Positions 11,691-25,060 of a DNA stretch of 64,000 nucleotides are shown here, piece by piece. This stretch comes from Gonatopus flavifemur (taxonomy: Eukaryota; Arthropoda; Insecta; Hymenoptera; Dryinidae). Within the stretch, counting starts at the first letter, position 1; each line of letters begins with the position of its first letter. The translations under genes were made by a program, and so were the position numbers. The stretch covers positions 10,974,001 through 11,038,000 of the forward strand of contig JAFFJZ010000010.1 of assembly GCA_018340375.1 (NCBI GenBank), written 5' to 3'. A model generated the notes under the pieces. It was not told the DNA's origin. It saw nothing but the letters and a program-made list of their open reading frames with translations, and made no database searches.

Positions 11691-12290
11691 CGAGAAGGCA
11701 GATGCGCCCCCGCGAGGGAACAGCTGTACGATTGTCCATTTCGTTTCTACATCCACTCGTTCATTCTTGGACGTAGGGCCTCCCGAAAGATAGCAGGATA
11801 AAGATTAACACTGCCAGAACGAGAGAGGGAGAGAAGGAGAGAGATAACAGATGAGATATATAGATGCACCGATAGAGTAAAGATGGGAAGGTAGAGTCGG
11901 AAAAATAAAAACAAAAAGATAGCTGGGTGGCCGAAAAGAGAACGGGAGTTTCAAGAGAAAGAGAAAGGGAGGGAGAGGAGGGTGGTTAGCAAAGGGGTTA
12001 GAGAAGAGAGGAGGATCAAAGAAAAAGGGTATGTTTGAAAAAGCGTGAATCACGAAGGTGCCACGCGACCGATACATCGGCACGGACAGTCAAGACGTAA
12101 TAAAAATTGATTGAGGGCCCCACCATCACGTCATCGCCGAAGGAACATCTGGCCCCCCGGGCCAGTTTGGTAATAATCAGTCGTCGGTCGAGGAAAGAAC
12201 GGTCAAGAACGAAGAAGAGTTCTCCGACAGTTTGTGATCCATTTACGACGAGAGGGTAACGATATACTTCAATTAAAAGGTGGCTCAATC
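11690..12290. other. GC-richer island with a 200-bp purine tract
   Basis: Bases 11810-12020 on the + strand are nearly all purine (GAGAGAGGGAGAGAAGGAGAG and similar). Bases 12055-12250 are unusually GC-rich and repeat-free, including GGCCCCCCGGGCCAG. GA-rich DNA next to a GC-rich block in an AT-rich genome is often regulatory or 5' untranslated. I find no open frame with family features. Confidence 0.35.
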
Positions 12291-13347
12291 TCCCTCGTTA
12301 CTTTAATGTTATAACGGTTTGCCCTCTCTTCTATTCTTCTTTAACCCCGTTCGCTGTATTGAAATTGATGCAATGATTCTTCATAAATCGATTCCAGGTA
12401 GAACAAAGTTCCGAATTCATCTTCATTTGAAAAGAGCATTAACGTGATTGCCGTGGCAATATCTCGTGTGAAGTTTATTTCCATGCTCTGTAAAGTTTTA
12501 CGGAAAGCTCATAAGGCGAAGTGAAAAACCGGTTCCTTCGTCCTTTCTTGGAAAATATGAAGTAAGTGGGATCAACCAAGGGATCAATTCAATCAAAACA
12601 TCGGATATCGTGTTCATTCATTGTCAAGCTCGAGTATTAGCGTATGAAGTGTGCTACTGTTCGTAGAATCTGTGTCTTGTACTACGTCTGTCCCTATTTT
12701 CATGTTCCCTTGAATCACAATTTCATACGTAAACGCGAAATTCAAGACATCATTCATTTGAAAATGATGATTTATGTGTTTTGCGAGAAATGAATATGAA
12801 TTAAAAAGTCAGGAGAGCAGTTTTAGGGAGGTTCATTTTGGCCATGCAATTTTATAGTGGCCTCAGGGATCGACATTGTTCACTTCGTTCCTGACCGAAA
12901 GGAGAACACCATTGGGTGCAGATAAAATGTATTTTCGTGGGGTACAATATTGGTCGTATATTACTCGTACATCACTCACGGATAACCCGTTCTTCAATTC
13001 ATTCATTATATTTTACCTGTCGAAGATCACGTAGTTTGTAATACGTACTCTCTGGATTCGATATATTGGTCTGAAATAACGGTAATGTTGTAACAAAATG
13101 CATTCATTACCAGTGTATTTGAAGATCAAATGGTTCAACTGATTGGCGTAATGTGTATAAAGTTATCCTTTGACTGGGATTAAATGGAAGTGGATGTCTT
13201 AAGAATGTGACATGCGATATTATTGTTTTTTTTATTCCCAGTCAAAGTGAAAGATCGGCACAAAAGAAATTTTTATTTTCCATTGTTTTTAATTTTTTGG
13301 TCATGCATTACGAACATACACAAATTATGCATATTCCGAAGAATCAT
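12291..13347. other. Unannotated DNA, nothing recognised
   Basis: No gene, RNA or clear mobile element is visible on either strand. Confidence 0.4.
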
Positions 13348-13510
13348 TCCTGCTGAAAATGCCAAGCAGATCCTAGCAGTTCCTGGGACAAAAGTCGACA
13401 GAACCAGGCTGGTCCAGGAGAGGACCTGTCCAGTTCTGCCCGGTTCTGCTCAGTCTGTGTCGCAGGGAGTGTTAGGATTCATCCAGATTCACCTGGCATT
13501 TTCAACAGGG
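13348..13510. mobile_element. CCCTGTTGAAAA-family MITE, AACCAGGCTGG word
   Basis: The ends TCCTGCTGAAAATGCCA and TGGCATTTTCAACAGGG are inverted repeats about 163 bp apart. The interior repeats GAACCAGGCTGGTCCAGG, GGACCTGTCC and GTTCTGCCCGG, a word not seen in other members with the same ends. Confidence 0.65.
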
Positions 13511-13564
13511 AATTTACCTGTCAGTTCATTATTCATATTCTCAAAAAATACGGAATCTACGGAA

Positions 13565-14120
13565 TACACGGAATTTTATTACCCATTAGTTAAATGATGG
13601 ATAATGTGTTTGAAAAACTTATACATTACTTGATTAATGAATCCTATATTTTGAGAAATTATCCATTATTTGAGTAATGGATAATCTGATTCCGCATATT
13701 GCCCTTTTTTTTAGAAATTAATAATGAACTAATCGATAAATATAATCATTGGGGAAATTGATAAAATATTAATGTTAATTATGTATTACCAAAAAATGAA
13801 AAAATGGAGATTGAAAATTTATTTGTTACCGATTTTCAAGGGACAATTATCTTTAAATGTTTCGATGAGTGATAAGTGATGTAATTTGAAATCATCATTC
13901 ATTACTGGAGTGATGGTAAATTCTTATCTTCCCATTATTCATCAATGAAGTAATGAGAAATTACTGTTCCTTCATCATCCATTATTGGAATGATGGGAAT
14001 TTCTCATTCCTTCATTATTCATTATTGAAGTAATGCAAAATATTGGTTAACTGCATTAAAATTTTTATCTGAATAGGAGATGCAGAAAAAAAAATTCTCA
14101 TTACAGGAATAATGAGCAAT
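13565..14120. repeat. Array of ATTATTCATTATTGAAGTAATG words
   Basis: About 550 bp consist mostly of CATTATTGGAATGATGG, CATTACTGGAGTGATGG, GAAGTAATGAGAAATTA and their reverse complements. It has the same word-repeat texture as the TIR elements here, but clean ends are not visible. Confidence 0.45.
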
Positions 14121-15107
14121 AAATTCTGAAATCACTCATGAAAAAATCGTTATTCTGGTCCACTTGTTTTAGACGGAATATTGTGTACAGAATGTCCTCA
14201 CGCGAAATACTTGTAGCGTGAAATCATTTGAATTAGGTCGTTATTCATCCCTTGAAATATTTCGATTTCATCTTACTTACTAGGTGATTGATTATTGAGC
14301 TGAATATTTTTGTTTTCATTTTTTCAAATCATTCCTCATGATGATAAAACCAAGCACGTAATAAATTATTTTATCATTCAAGCTCTTACTCATTTCATTC
14401 TTATCTATATTAATGATCTGAATGAAAATCTTCTAAGAATTATTTGATCAACTAAATTCTCAGTTATGAAAATTACCTCAAGCATAGAAATAGGGTGATT
14501 CCCTGATGTTCTCGAAGTTTGAATCGTTTACGAAAACGAAATGAAAATTCAAACTCACAAAATCTGATGAATCATTGTTATTTATCTTCTTGAACGAATT
14601 ATTTGTAATTTTCCAAATGAAAACATCGATCCAAGGATTTAGTGCAAGATTTTGGGTCTTCAATAGCTGAGTATTTTGTTATTTGATTACTAATTCGTTT
14701 CAATAAACGATTTAAACTTCAGCAACATATTCCCTGTTCACAATTGATTCATTAATGTAGAAAATAATTGAATATAGAAAATTCATCTTGATCAACTTCC
14801 TTTACCTTTTCTATTCCTCAACCCCCATTATATTATGTCAATTAATCAATAAAAAAATGAATTATCAAAGAGTTTCAGTTTCAGAATCCTCTGCATTAAT
14901 AAATGTATTTTTTGAATTGATTCAGTTGAGCATAATTTCTGCATTTTCATTAATTATTCATTTATGTTAAGCATTAATAAATTCAACTTACAGCTAATAT
15001 TATTTTATTACTGTTTTCAGATTTCTATCACTGTAGAGTGAATAAATTGATTTATTAATAAGATGTTTATAAATGCACAGATATTTCCAATCTGAAAAGA
15101 AATTCAT
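14121..15107. other. Very AT-rich DNA, nothing recognised
   Basis: No coding or repeat signal can be supported. Confidence 0.4.
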
Positions 15108-15617
15108 CAGGGTTGGAAGTAATTCAATTAAAACTTGATTGAATTAACGTTCAATTGACGATTAATTGAAATTTTTTTCAATTAGTAATTAAATTTGATT
15201 CTCGATTGAAGCTTTCTTCAATAAACAATTAAAATTGAATTCATAATTGGAATTCTCTTTAATTAACAATCAAATTTAATTCTCGATTGGAATTCTTTTC
15301 AGTTACCAAATGAATTTTATTGATTCAGATGAAGAAATAATTGGTAGATTTTCATGATTTTTCCCTTGTTCTTTTCCAATTACCAAATACAGGAAAAAAG
15401 GAATAGAACAAAATAACAATCAGTTATCGCTTAATTTTGGAACAATTAAATTCAGTCGTCAATTGAAAAAAATTCCGATTAGGAATTGAATTTCAGTTGT
15501 CAATTGAAGGAAATCTTAATTAAGAATCAAATTTAATTTTCAATTGAAATAAATTTTAATTAGGAATTAAATTTCAATTCTTCATTGTGTTCTTCAATTA
15601 CTTAATTTACAACCCTG
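15108..15617. mobile_element. CAGGGTTG-end MITE (hAT-like ends), TTCAATTAA word
   Basis: The element starts CAGGGTTGGAAGTAATTC and ends ACTTAATTTACAACCCTG. The 510-bp interior is an array of TCAATTGA/TTAATTGAA words in both orientations. CAGGG termini are typical of hAT transposons, which make 8-bp duplications. The flanking octamers AAATTCAT and GTTTTCAT agree at five of eight positions, so the assignment is tentative. Confidence 0.55.
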
Positions 15618-16181
15618 GTTTTCATTTTCACTTGACCAAATTTATTTTTAAGAGTCCTCTCCGAACGGGAACGATAAGTCACAATCATGGCAAAATTTTT
15701 GCCAAAGTGATCATTTCCTTGACAAAATGTCCAGAAACTCTTGAAATAAAAAATGGACCTGATGGGAATCCATTTTGCGTGATGTCCCAAAATTAGGCCT
15801 CACCTGACCTTTTTTGTGTTTCAAGAGTTTCTGAACATTTTTCAAAGAAATGTTCACTTTGGTTTTGATTTATTGTCCCCCTTGGGTCTCTTCTTTTACA
15901 GAATTTTAGATTAAATGGATTAGAATTGATGGATCCATTGAACGGTTTAAAAATTTATTCCTCCATCAGCATGAATTTCTTAGTCACCTGGGAGAATTTA
16001 TTTTTATTCAAATACTCCGCTGCCAGAATTTATAGATTGGGAATTACAAAGAAATTTCAGACATAATAATTCACCCTATCCTTGTGAAAATTTGTAATTT
16101 TAAGCTTTATTCTTTCACCATGGAATCATTGTCAATAATCACTCGATTTTTCGAATGATTATTTTTAAGTTTCCAAGTTAA
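15618..16181. repeat. Loose inverted repeat
   Basis: TGTCCAGAAACTCTTGAAA (about 15728-15746) faces TTTCAAGAGTTTCTGAACA (about 15820-15838), a short hairpin-like pair. The rest of the interval shows nothing recognisable. Confidence 0.35.
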
Positions 16182-16984
16182 GGGGTAATATCACCTTGTG
16201 TCCACGAAATTTTTTGCCATTTTCTAAGACTTACCACAAACGATAGAAAGATTTTTGAAATATGGGGTCTGTGCATATGAAAGTATTAGTCTTTGAGTAC
16301 CAGAAACATATTTCATCATATTTTTAGAATACAAAATCGCGACATATCAGCATATTCAAAATAAGTCTGTTAATTTACATAGGCGTACCACAACAGTTCA
16401 CAATTACGAATGTAGAACAAAAAACTGAAAAGTTTCTCAAAGTATAGTCCAAAATCTTGCGAAAATCGTAGGATTCTCCCGAAAAACTGATTTTAAAGAA
16501 AATGGAATTGATTTGGATTTTTTTTTCGATCTTTTCTTTCTTAAACCGATCGAAAATCCCTCATAAAATCTATCGTATTCAATTTATCGAAAAAATCCTC
16601 CATTTTTCGCTAGATTTTGGACTACATTTTCAGAAAATTTTTGGTTTTTTTGTTCTACATTTATAATTGTGATATTTTTTATTGTAAAAATATGATAAAA
16701 TGTGTTTCTGGTACTCAAATACTAGTACTTTCACACACACGAAACCCCATATTTTAAAAATGTTTCTATCATTTGTGGTAAATCTTAGAAAGTGGCCTAA
16801 GAAAACACTATAAATCTTCAAAGTTTAAAATAATTTAGTTCTTAATTAAATTTCATTTTTCATGAAAATCTTCAAACTTGTAATGTAATATTCGAAAATA
16901 ACTATACATTCAGACGTTTTTGATAAATTATTGAATTTGATTGTTTCGTTGATAAACTTATAATTTACTTCCCGGACATCACCC
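16182..16984. mobile_element. TTAA-type palindromic element
   Basis: TTAA precedes GGGGTAATATCACC on the left. The right end is GGACATCACCC, followed by TTCG, a possible decayed TTAA. Within it, about 16215-16330 and 16690-16820 are long inverted repeats of each other (for example GAGTACCAGAAACATATTTC against GAAACACATTTTATC-side sequence containing GTTTCTGGTACTC). The folded transcript would be a long hairpin. No protein is encoded. Confidence 0.55.
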
Positions 16985-17230
16985 TTCGATGGGAAAATTA
17001 TGTTCTTCAACTAATCATAAACATATTGGAACATTATATTTTCCATTTGGTCTTTGAGCTACAATACTTGAAACAGCACTAAGAACAATTAATAATTGAA
17101 TTTTGTGTATTTTATTCTGATATTGATTAATTGGAAGGTGCCCAACAAGCGAACTTCAAAGAAAGGTGATTTTCTCGAATTTCTTTTTCATGTGAGGAAG
17201 TAATTGAAGAACTTGAGATTTTTGATACTT

Positions 17231-17993
17231 CGCATGTGTATATGGACCAATAGCCCAATGATGAACCAAGCCTGGCACAAGACCTGCCGAGACTTGTCTT
17301 GAATAATTTACTAAACTTGGCCCAGGCTTGGGAATGATGAGATCAGGACAAGCTTGGGTCAGTGGTTTTGCCAGGCCCGGTCCAATTCATTTACCAAGTA
17401 TCAACCAATGCTTCTCTGATCGCAGATATGGATAAAAAAGTAATCAATTCATATTTCAGTTCATGATCCACTCCCTCAGAATACCGTACATGAATTATCT
17501 CAAGACGATAGGAAAAATATGACAAGACTGGGACAAGCTTGTATGATCATTAGAAAATTTGCGTTCTTTGATATTTCAATCAATTTTGATTCTATTGTTG
17601 AATTATGCTCAAATTAAACTCTAGTGTGTAGGATTAATTATGAAAGGAAGATCGGGTTAGCCCTGGCCCGATGGTTATCCCCAAGTTTTCAGCCATTGTA
17701 AATTCAAAATTCAGTCAATATTCATAAACATTGTGCCACTCATGTAGGCAATATTGGCACAATTGTTCTCAACGAATGCTCGATTTTTACACTTGTGCCA
17801 AGCTTGTACCAAATGTAGTGACCATTTCAAAAATATTAACAAATGTAACATGACTGACTATTCATTGAGAACAACAGGACAATCATGGAACAATATTGGG
17901 CCAATTGTTCTTCAAGGAGGTTTGTTTCTGCCACATGTGCCAACCTAGGGACAAGCTTGGGTTTTCTTTCAGTCTTGGCAATACCTGTATGGG
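17231..17993. mobile_element. 800-bp TIR element, copy B of three (inverted)
   Basis: This is the reverse orientation of the repeat at 4256-5063 and 59101-59903. It starts CGCATGTGTATATGG and ends GCAATACCTGTATGGG. It retains the same central segment as copy A, whereas copy C has different sequence there. Confidence 0.7.
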
Positions 17994-18349
17994 AAGGTGA
18001 GTAAAACATTCTTCTAACATGTGAAGAAACCAAAATGATTCCATTTTTATAATTAATTTTGATATCAATGAAATGAAAGAGAGTGCGGTTTGCGAATAAA
18101 AAAAACTGAAACTTTAATTCCTTACGATTCACCGTAACGAAGAGAAAGAGTGGATTAAATCCGAATATAATTTTTTGTTCATAAAAACATGCAATAAATA
18201 ACCATAACTCGAGAATCATATTCCGTGTACTCATGAATCGAATTTCCCGTACAGAATCTATTCTGTATACGATTTCCTGTCAGATTTAAAACTTCAGAAA
18301 TCCTATTTCACTTCGTAAGGATTACGATCGTGGTGAACCATAGATCATC

Positions 18350-18730
18350 TATCAAGAAAAATTGTCCGAAAAGCAAGAGCCGCCGCCTCCTTCGTGTGAT
18401 CGAAGCGTAGGTGCAGGATCGTGATGGAAGATCACAGATGTCATCGTAACGTGATGTTGCGTCGTGTCGTTTAGTATCGACACCGACATTGCAGCGACCA
18501 CAACAGTTCTAGCCGATCGCATTGGTCGTCGATCCGGTCGAGCGAGAAAATCGCTGAACTCGATGTATAGAGTGGCAGAAATCGATTTCACGGCCCTTCG
18601 GTCTTTCCACTCTGCCGCTCGAGTTTTCCTCGCTCGAGCGATCCTCGCGCAATAACCAGAGAAAAGAAGAAGGTTGAATTCAGTCCCGCCCTACCCTTCG
18701 TACCTATTTCTCTTCTTCTTCTTTCGTCTC
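18350..18730. other. GC-rich, CpG-containing island
   Basis: About 380 bp are distinctly GC- and CpG-rich (GATCGCATTGGTCGTCGATC, CTCGAGCGATCCTCGCGC), followed by a pyrimidine tract (TTCTCTTCTTCTTCTTTCG). It contains no repeat words. Open frames on both strands resemble no family. It may be a promoter, a 5' UTR exon or a conserved regulatory element. Confidence 0.35.
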
Positions 18731-21662
18731 CTTTCGTTATTTCTTCTTGGTTTCTTCCTTCAACTTACATTTTTGTGGCACTTTAATGCAATGGCATTAG
18801 AGCTATTCTATGGCACAGAATTTGTAAAATGATCGACGTAATACGATAATACATACCAATGGCTCGGACACAAGCTACTTTGCGACTTGCACTTTGCAAA
18901 CCATCATCATCGTCTCTAATACGACCAACGATATTTTGGTGACTAGCTTGGCGCAATGCGGTAATACGATCAGAGATGGTTTAGAAATTGCAAAGAAAAA
19001 GATGATCCTTCTATTGAATGCTCTTATAAGACAGCTTGCTGTGGGTTTATCTCTGGAAGCACTTTTAAAGATGATTCAATCTAAAATGGTATCTACACAC
19101 AGAAGTTGGATTATGTGTTTCGAAAGTATTTTGTAACAGTCAGTTTTACGTTGGAAAATTCACATTTACTGATGATATTGTCGTTCATTTGTTGTTGTTA
19201 CGAGAGATTAAAGCAGAAGATATCTTATCAATTGAAATTAAAATTCGCAACTCCTTTTAATTGCTTCAAAATCCTTTACGCATCAAGGATTCTCACAGGC
19301 TATAGAGAATTCTCCATCTCATCATTCTGCATCAAACTTGTTATCTTGACCTGGAAAACTCTTATCCTATTGAAAGTACTTGTTATATTGAATTATCAAC
19401 GATATTGCTTTGCTTTTACGTGTATATACTTCTCAAAGAGGTGTTCAATTTATTACTAGCTAATTCCACTCGTATATACTTGAAATGTCATTCCTCACAG
19501 TATCCAGCATAAGTTTTTTTACTGTGTGCTTTAACGACGGCATGTTCCATTTATTAACATTTTATGAGAACAATTATGCTTCGAATAATCTCAAGTGAAA
19601 ATACCATAGCTCAGGCGTTGCAAACTTGCAAATGTGAGAAGCCAAATTTCTTCCACTAAAGAACACAGTTCACTGGATTTTATATTTTTATTCTCATTCT
19701 TTATCATCTCTTTTACAATTTCAATTGTAATTCGTGAAAAAGAATTGCGTTGGAACTCCCTATTTATGACTTCATAGGGAACTAGGGACAAATTTGGGCC
19801 ATAATACAATAAATCATTCATCAATGGACATCTTGAAATAAAAATTCCCCGCTAACGCGTAATGTTCGTTAATCATAAGATCCTACATCCTGCAGTACTA
19901 TTCTCACTTCAGTCCATTCACTTGATTCTTGCGGAGAAATTCCATGTTTACAAAACTCTTCCAGATTCATTCTCGTAAAGAATTTTTCCAAGAGTATCAC
20001 AAACGTCTTTGTTGCTTCAACCCTTTAATGTCCGCCGCACAACCTTCCACAAAGGTGTGAGTGAAGTGCTTTCTTTTCTCTCGCCTTTCTTTTTCTTCAC
20101 CGATTCTGATCATCGGTCATCAAAAGTTGAAGTGGTGCTTCACCGACAATGACTTGCGAGTCTTTCACATAACAATGAAAGATTTTTTCCGGGGAGAAAA
20201 TTGTAGGAAACACTTTAAAAGTGAGGGAAAACGAACTCATCGAATAATTTGGGACCATTAATACTTATTTCCTGTTTTTTTGTTTTATCCGGATGCTGTA
20301 CATTATTCAAATATTCGAAACTTCATATATCATATCTATGTTAATACAGATATTCCTCATTTGTATAATAATATGTGTTATGAGAGCAGCATCTTTTTTC
20401 GAGATGGAAGATATAAATCAATCGATCAATGCATGGGTATATTTTTTTCCATCCTAACGGAAGTTGGAGGAGAAGGATTCAGAAAAGGTAGATGAAAACC
20501 TCAATCCTTTTTTTTTCTCTCAGATGATGGCAACTTGATCCCACCAACAAGCAAAATCTTTTCAATTCTCACTTCCTTGCTTTGGGAGTAAGGGAGAGAA
20601 GAGTGGAGAAATAAGAGGAATATATCAGGTATTTTGTATACTCGAATGGCAAATAACGACCCATCGTGAATATTTGGTCTCGTCTTCGTTCGTATTATTC
20701 TTTAGAATTTTCTTCGAATCTCAACCCTTCTGTCGAGGATCCTCATCTCACGGTATTGTCAATAATGTGAGAATTCACGCCTCAAAAGATCGATAAGCTA
20801 TGAAAATCATAGAAGCGTACAAAGAAATACATCACAGAAGTGTAGATGGAAAGTGTTCATTTTCGAAATTCACAGACGACAAACCACACTATTTTTCACG
20901 TGAAAAAGATCAAATAATTCCTTTGATATCATGAATTTGCCCTAGAGTAATTTTGAAAAACGGTTAATATCAGTTTATATCATCCTTCCCTTGTTTACAG
21001 AAAAGGAATGAGCAGTGATTTTCAACAAATCATATATAATAATCACGAACCACACCATTCTTTTGTGTCTGTAATTCTAAACGAGGCAAATCATCAATGT
21101 TTAGAAGCGTCGTTTCCTCTTCAAAATTTGACGATAGACATAATAGTCAGATACATTCGTTCTGTAACTCTTAATAGACTTCCCGCTGTTCAGTATTTGG
21201 ACACGTGTATTTTGTGTTCTTCATACGAAGAAGGAAGTTGAACCAGAATTTAATGATGGTTGATGATCATGGGAAGAAGAGAGAAGTGATTAGCGCTGAC
21301 TGGGAAAAGTTGTCTTCAAAACACGATCTTCGAAGAAGGTGGATGCAAGTACCTCGTTAGGTTGGATCTTTTCTTCACTCTCAATCCCATGAGAAATATC
21401 TTTTCAAGAATTTCATAGCAGCGAGAGAGGAAATTAGATTCTTGAAGAAGAAATAATTCATACGACGTTCCAATGCAATATGACACATTTAGATATGTTC
21501 GTAGAGAAAATTTACCGATTTCCTATATAAATACGTTTCAATTTTTGTTTGATGAAGGAAACTTCAAGTTTCATGCATTATAAACATATATTCAACATAT
21601 ATCGAATAATTGTTTACCAATTGACTTGGTAATGAGGCTTCACTGGACCATACTGGTCATTA
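18731..21662. other. Unannotated 2.9-kb stretch
   Basis: No recognisable coding exon, RNA gene or element end was found. Composition is ordinary AT-rich intergenic or intronic DNA with a few short open frames of no evident meaning. Confidence 0.4.
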
Positions 21663-21939
21663 CCCTGGTAGAAATTTGTCTAGTAATTCACGAGTTGTAC
21701 CACTTCCCCTCGTGACAAACTACAGACCTCATATTTATATTTATTATATATTTTATTTTATTAGATATGCATAATATGTATATATATAATGTATATCGTA
21801 TTATTCATATATTATATATATATATATAAAAACACTAATAAGTTGGTGATTGAACTGACAAGTTACTGAATTGGAACTCTAGTTTTTCGTAAGGGCAAGT
21901 GTTACAACTAGCGAATTACTAGAGGAATTTCTACCAGGG
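21663..21939. mobile_element. CCCTGGTAGAAAT-end MITE
   Basis: The ends CCCTGGTAGAAATTTGTCTA and TAGAGGAATTTCTACCAGGG are inverted repeats, flanked by TA on both sides (21661-21662 and 21940-21941). The 277-bp interior contains a long AT microsatellite (about 21735-21830), probably a later expansion. Confidence 0.75.
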
Positions 21940-22047
21940 TACTCGCCTATTGAATGGTTGTAGATAACGTGAATCAACTATGTATGAAATCAATGTTTGG
22001 TTCAATAACGAGTCGAGACGATGCCGATTTCTTGCCAGGAATTACCT

Positions 22048-22220
22048 TCCTGGTTAAAAAATCTCATTGAACCGATTGAATCCTATTGATTCAGGTGCAG
22101 AGACACAATTCAAACTCATTCATTTCATTTTTTTTATGGGTTTCAATTGGGTTTCCGCGTTGGAATCAATATAAGAACCGATCTGTGTAATGAGAATTCA
22201 ATAGGATTTTTCAACCAGGG
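22048..22220. mobile_element. CCCTGTTGAAAA-family MITE, ATTGAACCGATTGAATCC word
   Basis: The left end TCCTGGTTAAAAAATC faces the right end GGATTTTTCAACCAGGG. The 173-bp interior repeats ATTGAACCGATTGAATCC, GGTTTCAATTGGGTTTC and CAATAGGAT. The ends match 34820-35010 closely, and the interior words are similar. Confidence 0.65.
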
Positions 22221-22528
22221 CTATGGCTTCGAAATTTGCATCATCAATTACACCTGAAAATAACGTGTTGAGCAGTAAGCCAAATTAATTTTGAGGTGGA
22301 ACCAAAAAGTTTGGGTTAAGGGTGTTGAGACTTTATAAGAAATACTGATTCAAAAAAAATAATCAAACTTATTAGAATAATAACATGGGAACCCTAGGAT
22401 ATTCAAATTTTGTCTGAAAAACGTCTATGATGTCCAGATATGTTCGAAAATTAACTAAAACATGTCTGCAATGTCTATTCATGTCCATTTATACCAAATT
22501 TTAGACGGAGTCGAAGTCCATGTTTATT

Positions 22529-22749
22529 CTATGGTAGAAATGATTTTAGTCATTTTGTAGGCTATTACACAAATCCCTCAGAAGGATCTAGTGACTCTAC
22601 CAGCAAAATGTGTCTCTGAGACGTTTTCTGAACGTTCAGAAAACCTCCCCTACGTTCTATGAACCTTACATAAACGGTCCAGGGAGAGTTGTACTGTCTG
22701 GAGAGGTCTCGCGGGGTCTAAATGACGACTAGAATGATTTCTACTAGGG
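22529..22749. mobile_element. GGTAGAAAT-end MITE nested in the TGTCC element
   Basis: CTATGGTAGAAATGATTTTA faces GACTAGAATGATTTCTACTAGGG. Its inner part (about 22598-22685) is also found at about 37567-37650 (for example GTTTTCTGAACGTTCAGAAA), showing that the sequence is repeated in the genome. It lies between segments that are contiguous in the 25405-25773 element. Confidence 0.65.
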
Positions 22750-23919
22750 TTGTGTACCCAAAATGCGTTCAAGGTTTTCAGTTTATGATGTTCAAATGAT
22801 ACCTAAAATCTGTCCAGTATGTCCTGAAATACCTGGAATTCAACCAAATTTTTCTCACAATTAGTGTTTCCGCGAGCCGCAAAACGAACCCTCATCATCA
22901 TCATGAAGTAATCAGTCTTATGGCTAGTTTGATGAAATTCTCCAACCCTGTCTATGATCCGCTAACCGCTTAATTTCTACATATCTACGACAACCCTTAT
23001 CTTGTATAATTTGCTTCATATAACTTAATCAAGGTCTACTTTTTCGAGTTTTACTCTTCATTTTTCCTTCCAATATTGTTTCCAATAAGCTATTGTGCCT
23101 CAATAGGTGTGCTATCAGATGACTTCTTTTTTTCACAACATGTCTCGGAAGACTTCTTTTTTCATTCACTTTCTCAAGAACTTTTTCATTTTTCACTTCC
23201 TCTATCTACTGTATTCTAAGCTTCTATAACATCACATTTCGAAAGCTTCAAGTCTTCGTTGGTCCGTTTTTCCAAGTTCCCAATTGTCCAAGTTTCGCAA
23301 CCATATAATGCTGTGCTCCAAACGTAACTCTTGAAGAATTTCTTTCTTACTGCTGAGCTAATATTCTTTGAGCATAGCAACTGTTTCTTTTTCTGGTGGA
23401 AAGCTTGTTTTCCTTGTACCATTCCTGCTCTTATATCTCTTCCGCTTTTACCGTTTTCTGTAATTATGCTTCTTAACCCATTAAGTCCGGGAAATGCAGG
23501 ATTTCAACTGTAATTTTAAACGTTGCAAATGATATATAAGTCATTGAAAACTTATGGCAAAAATACCTTACCTACTATTTTCGAGGTTGCTCTTTCGGTT
23601 GCCGAGGTCAAAATTACCTTCAGATGGCGCTGGAATACCGATATGGCTGATGTAAAATAAAAAGTCGACAAAAAATTGGAGGATATTTGACTTTGTGATT
23701 TTTTCACGGGTTGAAAATGCACTCAAAATTATTCGAAACATCAACCAAGGGTGCACAAAATATTTCAACTTTACGATAGAATTTTTTCCCAGACTTGAAG
23801 GAGACCTAACCTCTCTCAATTTACCATATATTCACCAAAATAACTCGCAATTGTGAGAATCTAGAGAAAATTGACAAAACATATAATTTTATTCGTTCAG
23901 TATTCTTCAAGAGAAGTAC

Positions 23920-24780
23920 CCGGAGGTTTTTGAGGTCGCTGACTACGAATCAAACATTAGATTTTCAGAATTCAAAATGACGGGTCCAAGATGGCGGACA
24001 AAAAGTCAGAAAAAGCCTCGAAAATGGATGAAAATCGGTATGCTTAGGTTTTTGAGGTTCCTGATTACGGATCAATTATCAGATTTTCAAAATTCAAGAT
24101 GGCGGACCTAAGATGGTAGATGAAAAGTCAAAAAAGGCCTCGGAGATGGATTGAAACCGATCCACCGAGGGTTTTGAGGTCGCTGATTACGGATTCAGCA
24201 TTAGATTTCCAGAATTCAACATGGCGGACCCAAGATGGTGGACGAAAATTCGAGAAAACCCTCGAAGATGGATGAACATCGATATACTGAAGTTTTTGAG
24301 GTCACTGACAACGAATTCAGCATCAGATTCTCAAAATTCAAAATGGTGGATCCAATATGGCGGACGAAAAGTAAAAAAAAAGCCTTGGAAATGGATGAGA
24401 ATCGGTATTCTGAGATTTTTGAGGTCTCTGATTACGAATCCAGCATCAGATTTCCGAAATTTAAGACGGCGGACCAAAGATGGCGGACGAAAATTCGACA
24501 AAACTCTCGAATATGGATGAAAATCGGTATACTGGGGTTCTTGAGGTCACTGACAACGAATCCAGCATCAGATTTCCAAAATCCAAGATGGCGGATTCAA
24601 TATGGCGTACTGAAATTCATAAAATGCTTCTAAATCACGAGAAAATGTGTATACGAGGAGATTCTTGGGGTCGCTGACAACGTATTTGGAGTTGGATTTC
24701 AATAATCCCAGATGGCGGATCCAATGTGGCATACCGAAATTTATGATATGACTCAAAATCATGCAATAATGTTTATACAG
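23920..24780. repeat. Tandem array, about 7 units of 122 bp (left arm)
   Basis: The anchor GGTTTTTGAGGTCGCTGA recurs near 23927, 24049, 24171, 24293, 24415, 24537 and 24660, a period of 122-123 bp. Each unit holds CAAGATGGCGGACCCAAGATGG-like sequence. Because 122 is not a multiple of three, long open frames cycle through all frames; they are not genes. Confidence 0.85.
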
Positions 24781-25060
24781 GGTTTCACGGAAGGAAATTG
24801 GTTATTTCCGTCCGTTAGCCGTTTCATATGAACGTTCCCCAAATCAAACCACGTGGAGGTGGACGGCAAGAGTCTCTTCTCTTTTTCTTTTTTGTTTGTA
24901 TTTTTTGAATTAAAAATTGTTTTGTATTGTTTTTTTCTCAATTTTTCAATTACATCTTTATAATCTTCTTTATATTTCCTCTTTTTCACTCATAACTTTA
25001 TACATGACTGAACAAGCTCATTCTGTTCATCTTTAAGCCTGAATCATCGATGGAGAGCTT

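Noticed and set aside
24221..24677. Three overlapping open frames of 65-132 codons with repeated Trp/Arg-rich peptides
   Set aside because: They are produced by the 122-bp tandem array, which is open in all frames by chance and cycles frame each unit.
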